A stretch of 12,345 nt of DNA from Larix sibirica (taxonomy: Eukaryota; Streptophyta; Pinopsida; Pinales; Pinaceae): positions 140,889-153,233 of the forward strand of contig NWUY0300004402.1 in the NCBI GenBank assembly GCA_004151065.3, in the 5' to 3' direction. The translations under genes were made by a program, and so were the position numbers. The notes beneath the pieces were generated by a model, which saw only the letters and a list, made by a program, of their open reading frames with translations, was not told the DNA's origin and did no database searches. Shown in pieces: positions 1 to 7,739 of this stretch (positions are counted from its first letter, which is position 1; each line of letters begins with the position of its first letter).

Positions 1-251
1 TTCAAGAAATTTATAGATCACCTCTTCTTTTGGGCCTATAAAAGGGCCTTCCTCAGCTTAGTGGTGGATCATGGATGTGCATATGTCCTCGTAGTCCATA
101 TGTTGTAAATATTCTGGGGTCTATTTCATCCTTCGAATGTATGTGAATATTTCCTCATAGGAAGTGTTGTGAAGCTTCTGGGGCCTCCTTTAACAAAACC
201 GGATTGATCATACCAACTGTGTAGAAACTGAGTTGGGGGATATGAGATCCA
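1..251. other. Non-coding stretch, no gene seen
   Basis: No frame on either strand carries a recognisable protein motif. Its right end merges into the minisatellite. Confidence 0.5.
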
Positions 252-722
252 TGGCTACAAATTATCTCTCTAATGGATACAAATGAGATATTTGATGGTT
301 GAACAGCACTCAATGATGGCTACAAATGAGCTCTTTGGTGGTTGCATGTACACTTCTTTGATTGTTGTAAATGAGCACTCCTTCGATGGCTGCAATTGCA
401 CTTCTTGATAACTGCAAATGAGTACTATAAATGGGATCTTTGGTGGCTGAAAAATCCTTCTTTGGTGGATGCAAAAAATTTATTTGGTGGCTGCAAAACA
501 CCTTATTTGATGGCTGCAAAATCCTTCTTTAGTGGCTGCAAAAATCCTTCTTTAGTGGCTATGTAAAAAGCCTTCTTTTGTGGCTTACAAAAGATTTCTT
601 CAATTTGCAAGAGTAGTGGTTGCAAAAGCCTTCTTTGGTGGTTGCAAAAGCCTTCATTGGTGGCTACAAAATCCTTATTGGGTGGCTACAAAATCCTTCT
701 TGATCGCTGCAAAATTCCTTCT
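252..722. repeat. Degenerate minisatellite, 'GGTGGCTGCAAAA-CCTTCTTT' type
   Basis: A unit of about 20-25 bp is repeated roughly twenty times. Each unit has a TGGTGGCTGCAAAA-like core and a CCTTCTTT-like spacer. The left part (252-430) is more diverged, with variants such as GATGGCTACAAATGAG. The middle and right part (430-722) is the most regular. Unit length varies, and substitutions often swap G and A or C and T, so the array is old. Open frames crossing it (for example minus 310-519) are a by-product of the periodicity. No function can be inferred. Confidence 0.85.
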
Positions 723-1067
723 CAACCTACAACAATAGAAAACCGTCAATAACTCATTGAAACACTAACTAGTTTAGCACCCCCTATGCTTTGATATCAT
801 ATAAGGTTTTTCGTTACACCAAAACCTATAGATATTGGTAAACATTCGAAACCAAGAACATAGTCCCATGATGTCGGTGTGGTGGTCAGTACACATTATA
901 TTCATAGGTGTGACAGATATAACTGAGACTCCAACATTCTCTTCTCTTTTGTGCATAATAATCCAAAAATTAAAGGGTTCAACAAGCCTACACCACACCT
1001 ATTGACTCTCCTTTGAGTCAATCCTATTGATTTGCTGCAGTTTTCTCCTCTAGTGGCATTTCAAATG
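723..1067. other. Non-coding stretch with a weak retrotransposon PBS-like site
   Basis: No convincing gene. On the minus strand at 788-799 the sequence reads TGATATCAAAGC. This differs at two positions, both G to A, from TGGTATCAGAGC, the usual plant primer-binding site complementary to the 3' end of initiator tRNA-Met. A minus-strand open frame (774-998) overlaps it but shows no domain. Confidence 0.25.
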
Positions 1068-1078
1068 AATGGGGGAAG
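1068..1078 (+). other. Polypurine tract next to a possible LTR start
   Basis: AATGGGGGAAG is followed directly by TGTGGGACC at 1079. A G-rich polypurine tract abutting a TG dinucleotide is the usual 3' end of the internal region of a plant LTR retrotransposon, where plus-strand DNA synthesis is primed. I see no integrase or reverse transcriptase upstream, so any element here is a fragment. The LTR end is not defined. TCCCACA at 1734-1740 mirrors the start, but a 7-bp match in this span could be chance. Confidence 0.35.
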
Positions 1079-2468
1079 TGTGGGACCAAATACAAATATT
1101 TAGCCTAAAAATAAATAAATATATCCAATTGATTAGACCATATATCAAAACTATAGAGGCTCAATTAAGGGAATCTAGGGCCTTGTTGCTATATACAGAG
1201 TTTGAAAAGTTGAATTTGTGCAAATTCCTACCAATTCAACAATAAAAAAGCACTCTAACAATTGTAATTTCAAATAGGTTTTATGAGAAATTGATCAAAG
1301 CTCCTAGAGAGTGAGTCTTCTATATTTTAACCACATCATATAACTATGGTAATTTATCATTGGTGACATAAATCCCTTTAAATGTATCCATATGCTCAAG
1401 AGGGATAATGAGCACAGTAGCCTCATTGTTCAATTGTAGTTTGTCACTCAAATCCTCAATGGGTTGATTATGCCATTACAAAATCCCCTCCCAAGCTTAG
1501 ATAGTAGACTAAATCAGCTGGATTTTATTAATAAATTTTGAAATTGACCTCAGCTAGTTTGCACCTCATAAAAAATGGCTTAACCTTATCCATAAGATCT
1601 TGCAACTATTGATTTTCACAAGAGTGTTCATTGTCTAACTTAGACCATATGATAAAATGTCTATTGTCTCAACTATTGCGAAGATATATGGACAATATCC
1701 AAATTCTTCACAAGCAATCCCTCAAACCACATGTCCCACAAATAAACCTTAACCATTTCTAACTTTTTATTATCCTATTTCCTTGCTTATGGCTAGAGCT
1801 CCCAATAGGAAGAAAATTTGACAAGATGGACCCAAAATTGTTGGTTGACTTGCTGAAGTTCATCATGCCATTGGTAAATTCTCAGAGCTTGAGTGATAGC
1901 CTCTTTAGTGGTTGGCCACTTGTATTATATTAGGTATAAATAACATGCAAATTGATGGAATTTTTTTACTATCCATCTTGAGATCCTCCAAATGGGCACC
2001 AAATTTATAAGTAATCCATTGGAAATCAATTGCTCCAACCATGAACGTGTGTATGCTTATAAATCTAGGTTCCCTTTAGATCACTAGAACTACTTAATAA
2101 GTATATATTAGGAAGCCTCTATAAAAAATGGAGTATTATCATTATTATCTTGAAAGATTCATAACATAGCTTAAAAATAGGCAAGATCCTGGCTAGCTAT
2201 ATCAATAATTCCATGTTTAATAATTGGTCTATAACTGAGCAAGGCATAGGACTAGTTGTGAAGGCAAGTTCTTTTGAATGGATTTCTACGTCCTAGTCTT
2301 CAATTTATGCTTACTCCATATGAACATCCTCTTTTATTGGTTCCTCATGTGGATAATCCTAGAACCTATGGAATGGTTGTTTGGATCTTCATTCCCACCA
2401 AAACCTTCTATGGCATTTCCCCATAATAATTGTTCAATGCCCACAACTAGAGTCCATTGCATACATAT
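1079..2468. other. Non-coding stretch, possibly decayed coding DNA on the minus strand
   Basis: No recognisable gene. On the minus strand one frame from about 2043 down to 1797 is open for about 82 codons apart from a single TAA. Its composition looks protein-like (for example the run TKEAITQALRIYQWHDELQQ). Past 1797 stops become as frequent as expected by chance. I do not recognise the family. It may be an old retroelement remnant. The plus-strand frame starting at 2278 carries no domain. Confidence 0.25.
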
Positions 2469-2756
2469 TTTTGTAGTCCCACTCATTGTGCCACTTGGTT
2501 CTATTCTTTTATGAGGAAATGGAGTGATTGCATTCTTATCCACATGAAAACCTATAATATATGTAATATGAGCCTAAGGATCATCATAAATATGGAATAT
2601 AGTGATGCATGTTTTTGTAGTCCCACTCATTGTGCCACTTTGTTCTATTATTTTATGAGGAAATGGAGTGGTTTCATTCTGATCCATATGAACACCTATA
2701 ATATATGTAATATGAGCCTAAGTGTCATAATCAATATGGAATAATGTGATGCATGG
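2469..2756. repeat. Tandem duplication, two copies of a 144-bp unit
   Basis: Copy 1 is 2469-2612 and copy 2 is 2613-2756. Both start with TTTTGTAGTCCCACTCATTG and both carry TTTTATGAGGAAATGGAGTG and CCTATAATATATGTAATATG at the same offset. Differences are scattered point changes. The unit is a multiple of three, so a plus-strand frame (2457-2744) stays open through both copies and gives a two-fold repeated peptide. There is no other sign that it is translated. Confidence 0.9.
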
Positions 2757-3313
2757 GGTTGTATTATTCGCATAATATTTGAACCCCTTCAAAGTTTCCT
2801 CAAGTGAGGACAACACTTTCTTATGCCAAAAAGTCACCAATATTAGAATATAAACCCTCACCTCAGGTTACTACATGTAATAATACCTTCTAAGTGAAAA
2901 AACCACCAAAATAGGAGGTGTAGGAATGATTTGTAAACTACCATGGATATTCCCTATTTGAGGAGCCTAGTCAATGAGTCGACTAGGTCCTCCCGACCGA
3001 CAACCCACTNATAGAGCAGATTGCTCCCATGAGTGGAAGACAATCATCACTCCCAGTTCATCAAGTTCATGATGATAACATTCGTTGTACCTACCAGTCC
3101 TATGGTAACTATAATATCTTATGAACTGTCCTAAAATCAGTAAGCAGGTGTAGAACATAGTGAATGTGCTTCCTTATACAAAACTGGTTCAAAGTTTCCA
3201 GAACTGCAACTAAAGCCTAGACTATTCATTACAGAGTTCATAAACATAATTCGAAATAGCATATAGCATAAATAAATTATGAAGGCCAACCCGTGACCCA
3301 AACCAACAACCAA
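2757..3313. other. Non-coding stretch between the duplication and the minus-strand gene
   Basis: No gene recognised. One ambiguous base lies at 3010. The part nearest 3314 would be the 3' untranslated region and downstream flank of the minus-strand gene. I found no clear AATAAA signal on that strand. Confidence 0.4.
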
Positions 3314-3958
3314 CTACTTGAGGCAGATGTCCATGGCAGTACCAGCTCTTGCCTCGTTCTTCTCTGCACTGAGGTCCATGGAATTTCCGGCGTTTGCCAT
3401 AAACTTCTGCAGTTTCACCATTTTTCTGTTTATTTCTTCTAATTCTATGCCAGTGACTTCATTCTTCCTTGCCTTGCAAGAGAAGACTTAGCCCAGAGAA
3501 TCCTCCAAGTGCTCTATTTTCTCAGCCAGGGTCGATTTTTGAGCTCTGACCTCGGTTTGGTTGGTGGAAACCAAATTATACAGGCATAGAAGAACATTTT
3601 TGCATTCCAAGTTCTCACTTCTTATCATCCTAACCTGCATTTCCAATTCTTGAAGGCGGTCGAGGATTTCTTCATAAGAATCAGGGGTACTGCTGTGCTC
3701 CTCTTTGCCCTGGACGTTCCTTACCCTACCATGCCTGAAATTTTCGGGTTTGCAATAACCAAGCCTAGAGTTTTCTAGATCCACAGCGTCTCCATGCGGG
3801 TCTTCTGGCTGCAGACCCCAACTGTACCCACCTTTGGAGCCTCTCCCCGTCAAGCCACACCTCTCACACTTCAGCATGTCGATCCCTCCTCCATGTTGGC
3901 GCCCAACGCCATGGCAATCGCCACCACCCTGCACACAGGCTAAACCACGGCGGTCCAT
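3314..3958 (-). CDS. Unrecognised coiled-coil protein, two-exon model (188 aa)
   Basis: I do not recognise this protein. The ATG at 3958 has A at -3 and G at +4, with a stop codon two codons upstream. Read straight through, the frame ends at a TAA (3488-3490) after 156 codons. The same frame then stays open to a TAG at 3314-3316. A 78-nt intron (3473-3550) explains this: donor GAG|GTCAGA, a CTAAG branch-like site, a TCTTCTCTTGCAAG acceptor tract, phase 0. Splicing gives 136 + 52 codons. Visible parts are a Gly-rich N-terminus, a single CxxC (CERC, residues ~30-33), and a Leu/Glu-rich helical segment from ~residue 95 with heptad spacing (EEILDRLQELEMQV). Exon 2 continues helical (IELEEINRKMVKLQKF). 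There is no signal peptide or membrane segment. It is clearly richer in GC and CpG than its surroundings, unlike the decayed repeats. A retrogene with one nonsense mutation is the main alternative. Confidence 0.5.
3473..3550 (-). other. Candidate 78-nt intron or exitron
   Basis: On the minus strand it begins GTCAGAG and ends TCTTGCAAG, with CTAAG about 14 nt before the end and a pyrimidine-rich run between. Its length is a multiple of three, and the unspliced sequence is also readable and heptad-like up to the TAA at 3488-3490. Retention would give a 156-aa product and splicing a 188-aa product. No transcript evidence is available here. Confidence 0.4.
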
Positions 3959-4271
3959 AATTTAAAAAACGCAGAGACAAAGCAAGAAGACAGACAGAGC
4001 TCGAAGGCTAGCGAAGAAATGAGTTCTCGAGGGCATCTGGCCGCTTAGAAAGCCCTCCCCATGCTGCCCACACGCCGGCCAAATGGCACGCAGTTGGGAA
4101 GCCATAAATTCGTGCATGCGTATGGCCAAATCGAGGTCCTTGGATGCCCCTGAAATGCCAAGGGGTACAGTCCAAATGTTTTTGAAGTTTAACATGCCTA
4201 AACCAAAGTCTTCAAAGTTTTGATTCCAGTAGTTAGGGGTCTTATCCCAGTTACAAGGTTCATGCCTTGTC
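3959..4271 (-). other. Flank between the LINE and the coiled-coil gene
   Basis: This lies directly upstream of the ATG at 3958 and downstream of the LINE RNase H. The frame that holds the coiled-coil protein is also open from 4312 to a TAA at 3962-3964 (113 codons from the ATG at 4303), so the two stretches differ only by that stop. I see no domain. It could be 5' untranslated region and promoter of the 3958 gene, or the 3' tail of the LINE. No TATA box stands out. Confidence 0.35.
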
Positions 4272-4714
4272 CTAAGGAACCCATGCATTTTCCAAGCTCC
4301 CATTATTGTGTCTTATGGCGCCATAGGGGAGTCCAACTCCAACATTTGCCATTTCATCGGCTTGCCCGTTGAGATTTCTCAAAATGTGGTATAAATTGAG
4401 TTGGTGGAGTTCTTTGCTGATACAAAGCAGGAGATGATGCATTTTTGAGGTTGGCCTTTTCCATTTTCCCACAATACTTATGGCATCCCAGATGATTATT
4501 AAAGAGTCTCCTAGGACCGTCAACTTCTTTATCCCAACGAGATGATGATCTCAATCCCTTTAATTAGACCAAGCCATTCAATGCCATTATTGGTTTTCCG
4601 GCCAATTCCCCAAGAAAACTCTTTCTGCTTATTCCCCATGGAGTTGATGATCACTCCCCCCGCGCCTGCCAACCCAGGGCAAACTTTCACTGTTAAAAAA
4701 ACATTGCAATCCAA
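4272..4714 (-). pseudogene. RNase H domain of the LINE, frameshifted
   Basis: The N-terminal half reads CPGLAGAGGVI...TNNGIEWLGLIKGIEIIISLG. It ends at a TAA (4529-4531), and the domain resumes in another frame with KKLTVLGDSLIIIWDAIS and HILRNLNGQADEMANVGVGL. This matches the RVT_3-type RNase H fold of plant LINEs. Three of the four acidic positions are still seen: the Glu in NGIEW, the Asp in GDS and the Asp in QADE. The first Asp (normally in FDG) is not visible. A single lost base near 4531 accounts for the frameshift. The enzyme would remove the RNA strand from RNA-DNA hybrids, but this copy cannot. Confidence 0.85.
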
Positions 4715-5162
4715 ATAATCAAATGTTGGAAGTCATACCCCATGAATTTTATATCATGCATTCCCTCAACCAATCATGGTCATGATTGTGATCTTATGGT
4801 TGTTGATTAGTTCTATAAGATGGTAAAAATGGTGCCTTGCAAGAAGAGTGTTGTTGTGGCCTAAGTTTTGATCCTTTTTGGAGATGTTGGTGGCAAATTG
4901 CTATAGTTGGATGATCAAGGGGATGTTTGATCTACTTAAGGCTAAGTATGTGGAAAACCAAAGGAGACGTGCATAAGCCTAAGTACATGTCCAATCATTT
5001 ATTGACGAACCAAACTTAGAAGCTTCCGCATCTTATATTAAAAGTGTAGATCATTTTGTAATGAGTGGAATCCAATTGTCACTTTAGACTTGCCTACGAG
5101 CCTTTGTAACTGACTCCAATAGGTTATATGTAGGGATTCAGTGATCTTTATAATCCTCTCTA

Positions 5163-5631
5163 GAATCCTAGAATTTCTAGAATTTTATTTTGGATTTTTT
5201 TATTATATTTTATGAAAAACACTTGGGATTTGTTTGTGCTTACCTTCCCATCTAAACTTTATTTCAAAATTTTCTAGAAATTTTTTATCGATTTTTATTT
5301 CCTAATCATTTTTACTTCCCCATTATTAAAGCAACATATATGAATTGAGCATGTGTTTCTCTATAATATTGAGATGCCACCTTCATCCCTTCTATGAGTT
5401 ATTTATGTCATGTCATGATTCATTCAATTAGTTGGTGTCCCTTCCTCGAGCTTCCATCATAATGATAAAAATGAATGGTGATAGAGGGCACCCTTACCTC
5501 AACCCTCTTGAGCGTCCAAAGGAGGATGTAGAACCTCCATTTATTAAGATGGAAACTTGATGTTGATGAGTAATACCCATAAGCCCAGTAATGGGATATT
5601 CTACAAAACCCCTTTTAAAAACAATATTGTT
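5163..5631 (-). pseudogene. LINE reverse transcriptase, downstream half
   Basis: The block at 5449-5615 contains VSILING followed by SFGRSRGLR, then a TAA (5494-5496) where the family normally has Gln, then GCPLSPFIFIIMMEA. A frame change follows. Further on, LIEGMKV precedes THAQFIYVALIMGK at 5315-5356. The family expects F-x-D-D there, so the catalytic Asp pair has become Tyr-Val (5333-5344). KIQNKILEILGF at 5163-5198 is a conserved LINE block after the palm domain. The polymerase active site is therefore destroyed. Confidence 0.88.
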
Positions 5632-5636
5632 TGAGA
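5632..5636. repeat. Target-site duplication (left), TGAGA
   Basis: Identical to 6831-6835 and directly adjacent to the LTR start. Five bp is the usual length for LTR-retrotransposon integration. Confidence 0.85.
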
Positions 5637-5969
5637 TGTAATACCTTAGTTTGACCCCATATTGTAAATTTGTAAATATTGAAGTAAAAGGGCTAAGAAG
5701 CCTAAAACAAATGGTTAGGATGACCGAGACTAAGTAAATATGTAGATTTTTTTATATCAATATAAAATCTTTAAATGGTTGCAAAGAAAGAAGGACGAAG
5801 AAGAGATGGAGGGCTATGAATCCACAAGTGGGGAAGTGATAGTGAGTTTCAACTTATATCCTTAGCATTGGCCATTTAAACCCAATTATTAAACCTTAAT
5901 TAAGAGCCATGCTTTGATTAAGCATTATTTAATTAGCTTAAGAAGGGGATTAAGAGAGGAAAAGTGGTT

Positions 5970-5990
5970 CCATGTGGCGTGGCCACATGG
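5970..5990. promoter_or_regulatory. Perfect 9-3-9 inverted repeat in the LTR U3
   Basis: The arms CCATGTGGC and GCCACATGG are separated by GTG. Each arm contains a CANNTG E-box core (CATGTG / CACATG), and the centre reads GGCGTGGCC. It sits 16 bp before the LTR TATA box, where transcription-factor sites are expected. A dimeric bHLH- or bZIP-type target is plausible but inferred. Confidence 0.45.
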
Positions 5991-6006
5991 AAATATGATC
6001 TATGCA

Positions 6007-6014
6007 TATAAAAA
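6007..6014 (+). promoter_or_regulatory. TATA box of the LTR promoter
   Basis: TATAAAAA lies about 370 bp into the LTR, just after the inverted repeat. Transcription would start near 6035-6045, in AGAGAGGGGTTCGTTCC. No transcript evidence exists here. Confidence 0.5.
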
Positions 6015-6830
6015 TGATAAATCAAGCTAGAGAGGGGTTCGTTCCTCATGCATTCTTCCACCATTCGAATTGCATTCACCACCTCACCCTTGCGATCATC
6101 TTGGAGAGCCATATATCAGTACCATAACAAAGAACGAGGATTCCATTGTTGGAAATGAATTGTGCATGCATTAACCCGGGTAGACTAGTGTGAGTGAGAA
6201 ACGTGGACTATAGCTTGTGCCCTAGAGTTGAAATTCAGATACTTCCTCTCCAACCTATGTTTGAGCAACTGGAGGCTCTCGAGGGACTATTAACTCAGAG
6301 AAGGGGGCTTGTTCTTGGCATTGTGTAGGTTGATGGGGAAGGAGAATTAAGAATTGAGACAACTATGGAGGGGGTTTAGGCACCAATGGGTTGCATGAGA
6401 GCTCAACTATATAGAGTGGGATTGAGGAAGATATTTTCCCTTGTGGATTAATAGCCCTAGATAGGGGTGGTCTGTCAAACTAAGATCTGGCTTGACATTG
6501 CCTATGGATGGGATGAATGTCCTTCACCTACAACTAGTTAGAGAAAAAATGTGTTAAAGATAAGTGTCTATTTGATTATGAATGCTATGGTTTAATTCTA
6601 TGTTTACATGCTATTTAAACTGTTGTTATATGAATTTTGAAATGCATGGAATTAATGGGTATGGCATTTGTATTTGTTCATGCTTAAATTTCCTGTAATT
6701 ATAATGTATGCTTAAGATATGTGTATTTTGGGCCACCAAATACATTTTAAATTTCGATGTGTAATTCTGAATTGAAATCTGAGTACCCTATGGTTTCAAT
6801 GGGTGAAAAGAGGCTACTAGGTATGTTACA

Positions 6831-6835
6831 TGAGA
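6831..6835. repeat. Target-site duplication (right), TGAGA
   Basis: Second copy of the 5-bp duplication, immediately after the CA end of the LTR. Confidence 0.85.
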
Positions 6836-7105
6836 AATCCCAATTCACTGTGTCATAAGCTTTAGATAGATATTTAATCTAACTATCCAATTCTCTTGCT
6901 TACTTTTTATGAAGTGTATTGCATGGATTCTGGAACAAGATGACCAAACTATCTAGAAAAAATCCTACCTACTACAAAGCTTTCTTATTCATTTGAGATT
7001 ATATCTTCCAGTCATTTTGAATCTTGATGTTATGGTTTTAGTTATGATATTATATGGTGTGTTACATAGGAAAATGGGACTAAAGTTTTCGAAATTGATT
7101 GTGAT
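6834..7105 (-). pseudogene. LINE reverse transcriptase, upstream half
   Basis: From 7093 downward the frame reads FENFSPIFLCNTPYIIS, matching the usual FRPISLCN...YKIIS block. At 6961-7002 it reads IISNE*ESFVVGRI (family form IISxxQxxFVxGRxI). DSLVILFQNPCNTLHKK follows in another frame. Motif A, LSKAYDTVNWDF at 6834-6878, keeps the first catalytic Asp in AYD. Several in-frame stops look like single transitions; for example TGA stands where the family usually has an Arg codon. The half ends at the LTR insertion point. Confidence 0.88.
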
Positions 7106-7605
7106 GCAAACTCAAGGTCTACAATTCATAGTACCCACAACAAAAACAACAACCACGCGAAATAACAACTGAAAGTTAAGATAGCATAAACACATATAAG
7201 ACAACAATTATTTTATCTTTGCATAAATTATCAAAGGGTTTAAATACCTATGGAACTTATTACAACAAAGAAGGATGAAGCCTAAGGTATTACAATCATG
7301 ATGTAGAATTGGTGGTCATTTTCTAAGATGATCATGGTTCTTTTGCTAATGCAAACCAAGAGACCACATGTCTTCAAGCAATTCATGCTTCCCATTTCTA
7401 GGGGGTCTCATCAATCCTTATTACTGCATGTAATTCTAGATAATATGGATGAATTTATGTTAAATTCCTATAGGTATTGATCCCCACTCCCTATGAATAC
7501 CATTGAGTTTCTATTAGTGTGGAGTTGGAAGGTGTATGAGACCGAAACAAGGCCCTTGTGACCCAATATAATTAAGTCTTGTCCAATATAATCTACATAC
7601 AATAA
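7106..7605. other. Non-coding stretch, no gene seen
   Basis: It lies between the recognisable LINE end and the SINE. It could hold further LINE 5' sequence or another LTR fragment, but no domain, LTR ends or target duplication could be fixed. Confidence 0.4.
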
Positions 7606-7620
7606 CATGGATGGCACATT

Positions 7621-7739
7621 GGACATAGCTTGGGTGGTTGGGAGGAATGATTGTTACCCTCCCCACCCAGGTTCAATCGTTGTAAATTATATGTTGAACT
7701 TAAAATAAAATCTTATTTTAATGTTTTTAATAGCAACTA
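7621..7739 (+). mobile_element. tRNA-derived SINE (about 119 bp)
   Basis: It has an internal RNA polymerase III promoter: box A-like TAGCTTGGGTGG at 7626 and box B-like GTTCAATCG at 7671-7679. The start-to-start spacing is 45 nt, matching a tRNA, and box B differs from GWTCRANNC only in its last base. CCCACCCAG before box B is typical of plant SINE heads. The tail is AT-rich with runs of T and A. The flanks ATGGATGGCACATT (7608) and ATGGATGCAAACATT (7740) form an imperfect target duplication. A SINE has no proteins and moves with LINE machinery. A degenerate tRNA pseudogene is the alternative, but the flanking repeat favours a SINE. Confidence 0.6.

Larger units (their letters stand above)
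5637..6830 (+). mobile_element. Solo LTR (1194 bp) inserted in the LINE
   Basis: The element starts TGTAATACC and ends GGTATGTTACA, so it has TG...CA termini with short imperfect inverted repeats. TGAGA flanks both ends. No gag or pol coding lies inside, and no PBS or second LTR adjoins it, so it is a solo LTR left by recombination between the two LTRs of a full element. Deleting it with one TGAGA joins the LINE motif A frame directly to the next RT block in phase, which proves the boundaries. It lies antisense to the LINE. A TATA box at 6007-6014 divides a U3-like left third from an R/U5-like remainder. A pyrimidine-rich stretch follows at about 6040-6080. I cannot tell Copia from Gypsy. Confidence 0.88.
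4272..7105 (-). mobile_element. Decayed LINE-type non-LTR retrotransposon (RT plus RNase H)
   Basis: Reverse transcriptase and RNase H blocks appear on the minus strand in the order expected for a plant L1-like LINE. They are an SPIFLCN block like the usual RPISLCN (7061-7081), an IIS..Q/FV.GR.I block (6961-7002), motif A LSKAYDTVNWDF (6834-6878), an ILING and RG.R*GCPLSPF block (5449-5615), a motif C remnant (5315-5356), KIQNKILEILGF (5163-5198) and RNase H (4272-4714). Stops and frameshifts occur throughout, so it is dead. The element is interrupted at 5637-6830 by an LTR. The stretch between KIQNKILEILGF and RNase H is shorter than in a full element, implying an internal deletion. No endonuclease domain is visible upstream of 7105, so the 5' part is missing or unrecognisable. 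Plant LINEs copy their RNA by target-primed reverse transcription. Confidence 0.9.

Noticed and set aside
774-998. Minus-strand open frame of 74 codons
   Set aside because: No domain, AT-rich, and it overlaps the PBS-like site; length is within chance.
4354-4554. Minus-strand open frame of 66 codons beside the RNase H
   Set aside because: It overlaps the frame carrying the GDS and ADE motifs and has no RNase H residues itself.
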